A DNA stretch of 64,000 nt from Symsagittifera roscoffensis (Eukaryota > Xenacoelomorpha > Acoela > Convolutidae), in contig NC_087069.1 in assembly GCF_963678635.1 (NCBI RefSeq), forward strand, positions 27,332,303-27,396,302. Direction: 5' to 3'. Below the pieces are notes generated by a model. It was not told where the DNA came from. It was given only the letters and a program-made list of their open reading frames with translations, and ran no database searches. Within the stretch, counting starts at the first letter, position 1; each line of letters begins with the position of its first letter. Below, piece after piece: positions 55,641-64,000 of this stretch. Position numbers and translations under genes: made by a program.

Positions 55641-56160
55641 ACGAACATTTTCTGAGAATTGGGGATTCTGAGTCGTGTTGCGTACTTGCTAGAAACAAGA
55701 TACGAACAGTTTACGAAAGCGCCTACCGTTTATAGGCGCGAACTGTACGAAAACGCCTTCCGTAGCGCATCGACCGCCAGTCGACTGGCACAAACGTTTA
55801 GACACTACTTGTCGCTTGGTTCAGAGCGTCGCCTTTCTACTTGCCACCAGTTGTCACTTTCAACGAGATTTTGCTTCGCCGTTAATCAGGTTCATGTTTC
55901 TTTTGTTTGCTCTGTGTTTTTTTTTGTTACTGTGGTTTTTAATTCATCCGGGCGCAGGCACAAAACTTGCAACGTACAATTTGTTTTTAAATCTGGGGTT
56001 GCTTTTAAATGGAAAAACTTGAAAATCCAAAACTTTAGCAGAAATAATATGATGCAAATTGTTTTGCAAAGTTCTGGAACACAAATTTACTCCAGCAACG
56101 GATCTTTCAATCAAAATTTCAATCAAAAATTACAGCAAAACTCTTGGACTAAATAAGAAG
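55641..56160 (+). other. Higher-GC patch with hairpin and a 165-codon open frame of unknown status
   Basis: 55650-55890 has visibly higher GC than its surroundings. GCGCCTA-x7-TAGGCGC (55731-55751) is a perfect 7 bp hairpin, and CGAACAGTTTACGAAAGCGCC / CGAACTGTACGAAAACGCC is a direct repeat around it. A plus-strand frame runs 55659-56156, but its second half is low-complexity with Asn/Gln and a T-rich hydrophobic stretch. No family is recognised. A transcribed structured RNA or a gene remnant are both possible. Confidence 0.25.
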
Positions 56161-56820
56161 CGAATCTTGGCATAATTTTAGCAGTAATCGACTCAGTAAT
56201 TTTGGTCTATTTTTTGGCTGACCAAAAAGCAAAACGATCTGTTTTGGGGTAACACTTCGGACTGGGAGTTTCGCATAACAAATTGCGACATATCGACTCT
56301 GGGAAAAACTCCATGCGAGTCTTTTCATCATCAATTTTCATGTAATATCAAGAAAGTATGAAGAAATTGAGTTTCAACTTTCAAATTTTAAGTTCCTGAA
56401 AAATTTGTAAGAAAAAACAGTATGCTGAAAAAAATTTAATCAAATTGTGATTTCTATAGGCAAATTTTGTCGAATTGATGAGTGGCAAAATGTTATTTAA
56501 TTTTGTTTCTAGAGCTCAAGAATTTTTTTTTCACGAAAATGGAATCGAAACAATTTAAAACCGAAGTCGAATCGGAACAATTTTTTTAAATCATTTCTGA
56601 TTTGATTCTTATTGATTAACAGTGTCGACAAAAGGAATGGGTTTATTATCGATTTAATTGGACTAAATTGAGTTGTTTTTATAAAGTTTGGTCCAAATAA
56701 TTCATCCTCACCGAGAGTCAAACAAATCAAGAAAACTTGAAAAAAAACCATATAAAAACTTAAAAAAACCTAACAAAGATAAAAATTGTTTCAATTCGAC
56801 TAGTAGTATTGTAATCCGCC

Positions 56821-56957
56821 GTGTGTCCTTAGGGGGGGTCTTTTCGACGGTAGCGGTCTTTGTGGTCCTACCAAAATTAGGGGTCCAAAAGGACCCATCT
56901 TTTTTAAAGACCCCAAAGTACTCAGCCCAAAATAAAAAGACCCCTCTCTTAGGACAC
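56821..56957. mobile_element. Small foldback / MITE-like element
   Basis: GTGTCCTTAGGGGGGGTCTTTT at its left end (shown in parts: GTGTCCTTAG, GGGGGGTCTTTT) pairs with AAAAGACCCCTCTCTTAGGACAC at its right end. Inner complementary pairs (GGGGTCC/GGACCC and GGTCTTTG/CAAAGACC-like) allow nearly full folding. It has no coding sequence and no clear target duplication. Confidence 0.7.
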
Positions 56958-57144
56958 CCGACAGACAAAAAACTTTGGTATTTATTTTCGCGCGGTGGTT
57001 AAATTTAATCCCTTCCAAATTTTCCCACCACTAAATAAGTATGGGTATATCCGGCTGCTGTTTTCTCGCTTATTTTTATCTAAAAGCTAATCCTTTTTGT
57101 TCGTATAAATATGAGTTTACATAGAGTACCATTCATATTTCCTT

Positions 57145-57325
57145 GGTAATTCAAATTTTTGGTAATTATTGTTCGTTTCTTTTTCTTATTTTATTTTCAA
57201 ACTTCAAATTTTTGGTAAGTATTGTTCGTTTCTTTTCAAACATTCAAACTTTTGGTAATTATTTTCAAACATTCAAATTTTTGGTAGTTATTGTTCGTTT
57301 CTTTTTCTTATTTTATTTTCAAACT
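57145..57325. repeat. Minisatellite of TTTTTGGTAA/TTGTTCGTTTC units
   Basis: Units of roughly 30-60 bases built from TTCAAATTTTTGGTAATTATTG, TTCGTTTCTTTT and ATTTTCAAAC (given in parts) repeat four times with variation. It lies close to the right-hand pPolB pseudogene. Confidence 0.8.
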
Positions 57326-57546
57326 TATTTCCAACTCTCCCTTAATTTCGACTTATACCATTTTGATTCTTTTAGCCTTACTTTTAGCTTACTTTGGGAA
57401 ACTAAATACGCAATCCTTCACTCCTGCTTCAAGGGTAAGTTGCAATTACCAGTCTCTTTTGAGCCGGTATATTTAACTTGAAACAATGTTTGCTGAATGT
57501 TTTATATTTACAAATGTACAGCCGTAATTTCAAGTAATAAGGCAAT

Positions 57547-60500
57547 TTAGCTGACATTTTTAAGTGAAAATATTTTATTGATCAGTTTTATCAAGTTTTC
57601 TCTTTTTTTTTTCTGACTAGAACTATCAGATGCTTCTGTTAGAATGAACGGGTTATTGATAGGCGGAGGGTCTCTTGAACTGCTAGCTGCGCTTTCTTCT
57701 TGAAGCTCTTCCTCCGTATAACTTTCTTGAAGAAAGCGCCAATCTGGGACCCGGAATTCCGGTGATTGCCAGCTTTCGCTGTTTTCGCTGCTATAAGTCG
57801 GGGTATTTGTCAACTGTGAGTTTGCCCACTCGCTTTCTTCCGCAATGGCCTCGAAGAACACATTTTCTTCTGTAGACCTGTGTCCAAGGGGCAATATAGC
57901 TATCCCGTCGAATAGTAAGAACCGCTTACTATCGAAGGGTGAAAGGGCAATTAGGTTCTGCGCTATGGTTGTGTTGGTATGGGCTTTCAATTTTATTGAT
58001 TAGTTGTATATACTAAGGGTTTTTCCACTCAGCAATGTTTCCCTAAACCTCTGGTGTGTAATTTGCTGTTGGGAGTGTTGCACTACTCCTTTTGCACTCC
58101 TCTTGCTAGTTGAATCTAAATGAAGAACAAAGATTAGTCCATAAACATATTTTAGCTTTGTAAGCCCATAAAAATTCGCAAGCCCAGTTCTAGTGTTAAT
58201 ATTGAAAACGGTTCCCAAATCTGAATATTTTGAAGACTCAATATCTAATAACATTCCAATTTTTTCAATTACAAAAATTTTAAATATCTTAATTCGTTCC
58301 AGATCATAAAAATTCCAAATCGTGTCCTTATCAAAAAATCAATCCATTTGAAAAAGTTAAATTTGTTCACGCCAAAAGTTACAAAAGTGCGTTTGTGGTG
58401 AGTATTTGCTCAAAACATTTTAAATGATGAATGGTTCTTCTTTTTAAGTTTTAAAATGAAGAACCAGAGCCTTTCAGGGCTAGTTATGTCTATTTAAATT
58501 GACAGGGATCAACAAAAGTTATTATTTTGGTCCCAACAAGATACAAAACCCCAATGGATGGAACCCTTAATGTGAAGAAATGGAGGGGACTTGGAGAGGT
58601 GTTTTTTTTCGAGACTAACATGCATATTTCAACGAGTAGAGCTTTGGTTTCAACGCGATGAATTCTTCAATGATTTTTCCCGCCGCCTCGTCCTTAAATT
58701 TCAATACAACCTTCTTAATCCAACTGCTGAATAAGAAGTGATCGCTTGGGTACTTGGAAAAATCAAAACTATCGCTCAGTTTTTGCAGATCTGCGTATAC
58801 GTCTTCGGTTTTTATCGCATAAATAAACAATTCTGTGTCACTGTATAGCAGTTCAAGGTTCATGTTTGCTTTCATTTGCTAATAACGAAAGTAAAACATG
58901 AATCGTTTCAACAAATCCAAAATACTTGCACCAGTTATCATGGGTTTGTCCCACAAAAAACTCTTACAGCGAAACAAACAGTAGCAACTTCCTCGTCGTT
59001 TATCTGGAAGCTTTTCATCGTGCTCAAAGCTGTTTTTTGAAGCAATTCTCTTTCGTTTCTAATAATTTCTAGTTTTTTGCGTCTTAGTTTTGGTTCCATA
59101 GTTTTTCTGAATGCTGAATTTACGATGAGCTTGTAAAAGCTCTCCTCAAATTTATTGCGCGCTGACATTCTCAATTGAGTGTTTAAATCCATAAAGTGAT
59201 CCATCCATCTACCTTGACAAAATTTTAAGACCTTAATCAATTTGGTAACTCTTAAGCCTAGTTCTATTTAGAGTTTTGATGTAAGGTAGTGCAGAACGTA
59301 CCCTTCCTTTGGATCTAATGTTTGAACCACTTTTGGTACCTTTGGTAGCGAAGTGACCCCCATCTCCCCTAACATCTGTATTTGCTCGTTACTTAGTTAG
59401 TTCATGCCAATACCTTCACGTGAGGGGACTAGCGGGTAGTCTGCAAATTAATCTTGAAGTTCTTCAGGTATACTTAGATCCACTTTCAAAATGTATCCCC
59501 ACTCAGAGTTCTCGTCGTTTTGCAAAATATATTCGAGACTTTCCTCAACTTTTGAGAAATCTTTTATGGAAAGGGGACAGTGTTTCATAATACCCCCGTA
59601 TAAATTGTTAGCGTCCATATTCAATAGATAGCTAGAGGGCTCTTCAGGGTTGTAGTCTTCGAGGTAGTCTGTAGTCTGTTGGCTTTAAAAAAACCGCGTG
59701 CATATATAGATGAAATCCTTTCCTTTAACATTTTTGAACCATGTTCAAATGCTCCCTTTCAGTAAGTAACTTGTAATCTGCATTGCAGACTTTTAAGAAT
59801 GCATCGCCCGAGAGGTTACTAGCCGTGAAGTAGCATGCACAATCTAATCCGTACGTTTCGTAACAAACTTCACGAAATGCTTCGAATAATGAAGCGAGTA
59901 GTAGTACGTCCATTGCTAGGTATACATCATGGTACTGGCCTAGTGATGCGCATTTCATTTCGGCGAAAACTTTAATGGCATGATTGTACTGATTTTTCGC
60001 ATCACTTATTTCCCCTCCCTGTAAAGTGTTGCTCCACATTTTTCTAGGTGGCAGTCGAGTTTCTCGAAATTTTTCAAAAATACTAAAGTATGAGTACGGG
60101 TGGAAACCTTTTTGTTTTAGCAATGCTATCTGTTCTGCTGAGTAACCAAGTTCTTCAAAGTAATTTTCCAGAAGGAAAAATTTTTCCTCCGGCAAGTATT
60201 CGACGAGTTTTGAAAGGGGGGACAGAATGAATTTATAGGAGTCTATGAAACGTAGATTTTACGGTTTTCCGTTTTTATCGGTGTATGATTTGATATAGAC
60301 CGACATAGTGAGTGATATATACTTCTCCTCAGTGGAAGGGATCACTGAGTAAGTGTTTTGGGGGTTACTGTTTGAAAGCGCTTTAATAATGAAATGCAGA
60401 TCATAGTTTGACAAGTTATGCGCTATTACGGGTATATAGTTCGCCGATTTTCGATTGATGTTGCATTCGTTATGCGCCCAGCCCAAGAACTTGTTGGTAT

Positions 60501-62320
60501 AGTGACAGTGATCATGTACAACTTGGTCATTGTCAGCAAATTCTGTTTCACATATCCAACAAGTGTGCGCTTCTTACGCGTGCAACTTGGTGTGCCAATG
60601 AACGTGTAATACTTTCGTTTTTCAAGGTATATTTGTTTCGCCAGCGATTCGAGCGAGGCGATCAATTCCTTCATAAAAATTTCTCCTCTCTTCAGTTCAA
60701 ACTTTAAAACTTCGCGCTTCCCAAATTCAACAACGGCCAGAGCGTAACTGCATGGTTGATTAATCTCTAGTGTTTGGGTGCTAGATTTTTTTGGGTCGGG
60801 TTGCGGTCCGTATACGGGTAGTAGTAGCGATTCGAGGTCAAAGTAAACAACTGTCGGTACATACCAGCAGGCAGTTAAATTTTTGAAACGATGAGTGTCC
60901 TTTCCCGGTTTTGGCATAGTGATTACCACTCCCTCGTCTTGGTAGCACATTTCCTGGTGTATTTGTAGTGTATCGATGGATGAACATGTATGAAAGCATT
61001 TGCGGCAAGTTTGGTTTCGGTCTTGGTGTAGTTTTCCACGCACATATTCCACCACTCTCATCAAATCAGTGACCAGCACATAGTGATGAGTTTGTCCGTT
61101 GCTGAGTACTAGTAGGCCAACACATAAATTACTTGAGTATTTGCTGGACATTCTCAAAGGTAGCAATTCACCTTCTTTGTACCTAATGAAAACAAACAAT
61201 TGAGTGCTCGGGTTTCTGGATGAACGTAATGTGTTATAGATGATTAAACAAATATTTGTCAAAAAATCAATGCTCACCGAATATATTGATTTGACAGTTG
61301 TTAAGTTGTTCAAATCGGTCAGTATCGTATAGTCCCGTTGGCATCTCGTACCAGCCTTCAATTTTCACAACATGTTCTTGGGAGAGCTTGTAATTTTTCA
61401 GTTTGTTTCAACGTTGGTAGCTCTGGGGAGCAGGATAAAGAGCAGTTGCAGTCTCTGAATATTGATCATGGTACGCGGCCACAAAGCAGTATAGAAAGTT
61501 CTTCTGATCGTTTCTCGTTTTAGTGTTGGTGAAACTCTGTTTCACCGGTTTCAATGAATCGGGAAGGTCAATTTATGAGCCAGCACGGATCAGAGAAAAT
61601 GCTGCAAAAATTACAGCCAGCTTTTCGATGCGCTCCACAATCCAACCGCTACCGTGAGAAGCGAACGTGTTGATGGCAGTGACCATATGCTCAATTAATT
61701 CCAAATATATCTCTTTCTCGATTCCATTGAAGAAGACATTGATCATCTTAGAAATTCAGATATAAAATTGTCTTCTCGTGGCGTAATTTCCCGTCACCAG
61801 TTTCGTTTGTATCGCTCGAGAACTTTATCATACTAAGGTCCACATGTAGTTGAAATTTACAGGGTCCTTCTTGCACTCTTTCGTCTATCAACGCATCAAT
61901 TTCCTCTTTGTTTCGCATGATTACATTCATCAGATCCAATTCATCCTACCTAACGCTCAACTCGTATCGTCTTAACTTTCCCCTAAACGCACATTCAGTT
62001 GGAGCAGTTGATGTTCCCACCTCATTTCCGGGAGTCCAAATGGGTAGTTGATGGTTTTTCGACATATGTTGCCGGAACTTCTCAACCGAGAGGAAGATTG
62101 TATGACAGTAGATACAAAGACTATCAGTTGACACGTTGTGAGCTAGCTCGACATGCTCCCTAGCTTCCGCCAGCGAGTTGAAGGATTCTCGACTTTCGTC
62201 ACATTTAGTTGATGGCGGTGGGGCTGCGATTATCTTATGGATATTTTGTTCATGTCATCTCAAGTTCCTTGGTGAACTAAAGACTTTCGAGTAGATCGAA
62301 CAGATGACTGGTGTCTGTTT
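57547..62320 (-). pseudogene. Second protein-primed DNA polymerase B of a different Maverick lineage, with N-terminal C2H2 fingers
   Basis: Read on the minus strand. Three C2H2-like fingers lie at about 62310-62050 (for example CIYCHTIF...H...H). An N-terminal domain follows (RYELSVR, then DLMNVIMRNKEEI, about 61975-61880). Exonuclease motifs are FDLESL (60832-60846), NLSNYDLHF (about 60390-60415) and YHDVYLAMD (about 59915-59940). Palm motif A is DANNLYG (59596-59616). Motif B is KLIVNSAFRKTM (about 59100-59136), with Arg where Gly is expected. Motif C is YSDTELFIY (58821-58850), with Glu for the second Asp. The C terminus can be followed through 58254-58000 to ALSPFDSKRFLLFDG and LPLGH (about 57890-57940), then an acidic Ser-rich tail to 57547. 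At least eight stops or frameshifts occur. A GT...AG gap at 61182-61277 may be an intron. It has no close sequence likeness to the plus-strand pPolB. Confidence 0.8.
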
Positions 62321-64000
62321 TCCACTTGAGTTAGGCCTTGTTGGTTCGAGATTGAGAGTTCAGGAAAGAAGAATTCTTTTCAAGAAATTTATCAAGTTTC
62401 ACCAAAGCTGATTTTGACAAAGCAAAAGCGAGAAAAGAAAAGTTTTTCAAAAAAACATATTTGGATCAAGACTGTATTAAACTCAATTACGTGGGTGAAG
62501 CATAAAATCAACAGTGGCTTTGAAGTGGTTGTAGTTTTGGTGCTTTATATGGTTTTATAAAATGACTGTCAATTCGATTTTGGGTAAATGACTCAACTGT
62601 ATTAAAAAGTATAAATAATTGTGGTTAGAGTAGCTGACAACTCCAAGAAGGGATCAATCCGGGAATGTTATTTCTTTCACCTAAAGTGTGTGAATGTTAA
62701 CACCACTGCTATTATCAACTTCCCTGTTAAGTCAACATGACTAAATATTGAAAAGATATTTGAATTTTTTAGTTTTTAGTTTCAACCAAAATGGTAAACC
62801 ACCAATCAACCAAGCAAGGAAGTCATGTAAACATACCTGACAAAATTGACAAATGGTAGTTGAGAATTTTAATCATTTCTCAAATAAATTAGTATTCTAT
62901 GACAAACTTCACATATAGTTCATCAAAATATTGATGCAGTGCCGTTTGGTGCAGTAGGCAAAAACCACCAGTCATTTTTATTCATTAGAAACCTCTGAAA
63001 CGCTTGCCCCACTGTAATGTCGGGTCAAAAACTTGAGATGTTTCATTTTTAGTACATATTCTTGTCGTGAAACAAAAAATTACAAAAAAAACTTTTTCTC
63101 TCCAAATCCAATGAAACCCGGTCCAATCATTTTGTCGTGATTCATTGGACAGGGTTGAAACCCATGTTGAAAATTCGAGGAAAAAAAACATATTTTGAAA
63201 TATTTAACCATTTTAACCTGAAAATGAGTATTATTAAACGTGAAATCTGTTATAGACATGTGATTTTTTTTATATATAATGCTTTATACTGGCTCATACA
63301 CTCTCTAAAGTCTACTCCTTAGAGTCCTGGCTAACCCCAACGGAATGTAGAAATATTAGAGAGAGAGAGAAAAAAAAAACAAAAATAGAGAGTGTAAGGA
63401 GCCAAAAGTAACTATGGTTGATTAACCGGCAGAATTGAAAAAGCTATATCCCAAAAGGGATATTAATGGGATTTATGGATCGTCAGTACTCTCTCTCTCT
63501 CTCTCTGTCTTTATCTTTTTCTGTGTTAATATTTAATTTTTGAATGAAAACTTTTATGAAAAAACATAACAAAAACATTTTTATGTTTGTTTGTTTTAAC
63601 ATCATTGGATCAAATCTAAGGAAGAGTATTCAGTTTATCTTTTATGATTTTTTGAAATGAGCATTAAAAAAATTGATATAAGTAAAATGGATTTGACGCA
63701 AAATTTATCAAAAATTAAACTTTTAGACTTTTATGCCGACTTTTTAAAATTATTTTGATTTTTTTCTTCTATTAATTTTTCTTTTGTTTTTATTTCCTTT
63801 TATTGATTGAAAAGAACAAAACAAACTTAAATTCATCGTTGAGGTCAGTTATCCAATAAAAATTTGTACACATTAGTTGATAATTTTTTCAATACAAATT
63901 TTAGAACAACAAAAAAACTCAGCAAGATTGAAAATGTAAAAAAGTTTCTCAAGTTTTCAGAACTGTTTAAATTGTATCTTCCTTTTCTTCAGTGCGTAGC
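62321..64000. other. No gene seen; GA and CT microsatellites
   Basis: A (GA)n run at about 63359-63372 and a (CT)n run at about 63486-63507 lie 115 bases apart in opposite orientation and could fold. Between them CCC AAAA GGG (with flanking ATAT, 63446-63464) makes a small perfect hairpin. A near-perfect Pol III A box (TGGTGCAGTAG, about 62951) has no convincing B box. Open frames at 62985-63191 and 63137-63322 overlap on opposite strands and have no motif. Confidence 0.4.

Noticed and set aside
62940-63040. SINE or tRNA-like element from the A-box-like TGGTGCAGTAG
   Set aside because: No acceptable B box within the usual distance and no cloverleaf.

Overview
The window looks like accessory, transposon-rich DNA of a nematode, most likely a Caenorhabditis or close relative. 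The signs are AT-rich noncoding DNA, many T-rich acceptor sites of the TTTTCAG type, very short introns, poly-G/poly-C tracts, a Ty3/gypsy element of Cer type and Maverick/Polinton remains. This is inferred from sequence style and recalled family features, not from a database search. Almost nothing here looks like an ordinary host gene. The exception is a short multi-exon gene on the minus strand at 51.8-52.9 kb.

Layout. 1-1.8 kb: decayed coding-like sequence. 1.8-8.9 kb: four tandem copies of a 1.5 or 2.0 kb unit, each holding one exon-like open frame (the fourth copy broken). 8.8-9.8 kb: a 1 kb foldback (palindromic) element. 9.9-12.5 kb: mostly noncoding, with hairpins and G/C tracts. 12,498-29,158: a complete LTR retrotransposon on the minus strand, with 410 bp LTRs that read identically. 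Its single 2,742-codon Gag-Pol frame keeps the protease, reverse transcriptase, RNase H and DD35E integrase residues. It also carries extra frames: a basic 155-aa frame before gag, and a tightly packed chain after pol with two small membrane peptides, an envelope-like membrane protein and an unrecognised 601-aa protein. 29.6-30.0 kb: a C-rich tract region.

30,196-50,609: a 9.9 kb direct duplication of the form R-U-R-U-R. R is a 605 bp piece of a protein-primed DNA polymerase B gene (pPolB) and U is about 9.3 kb of decayed Maverick. The best reading is that one Maverick inserted into the pPolB gene of another, and recombination between the two R copies then duplicated the block. Each unit holds an inverted-repeat end, diverged 130 bp subterminal repeats, remains of a penton-like minor capsid gene and a pVI-like gene on the minus strand, and a zinc-finger plus pPolB gene on the plus strand. 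The second unit runs on through the pPolB C terminus to an inverted copy of the terminal repeat at 51.5-51.6 kb.

51.8-52.9 kb: the candidate host gene. 53-57.5 kb: repeats, a second C-rich region, a small foldback and a minisatellite. 57.5-62.3 kb: a second, clearly different pPolB pseudogene on the minus strand with C2H2 fingers at its N terminus. 62.3-64 kb: no gene seen.

Functionally, the only set of genes that looks able to work together is the LTR element, with its complete enzyme set, matching LTRs, primer-binding site and accessory frames. The Maverick genes are all broken by stops and frameshifts. Coordinates of pseudogenes and repeats are approximate by up to some tens of bases.
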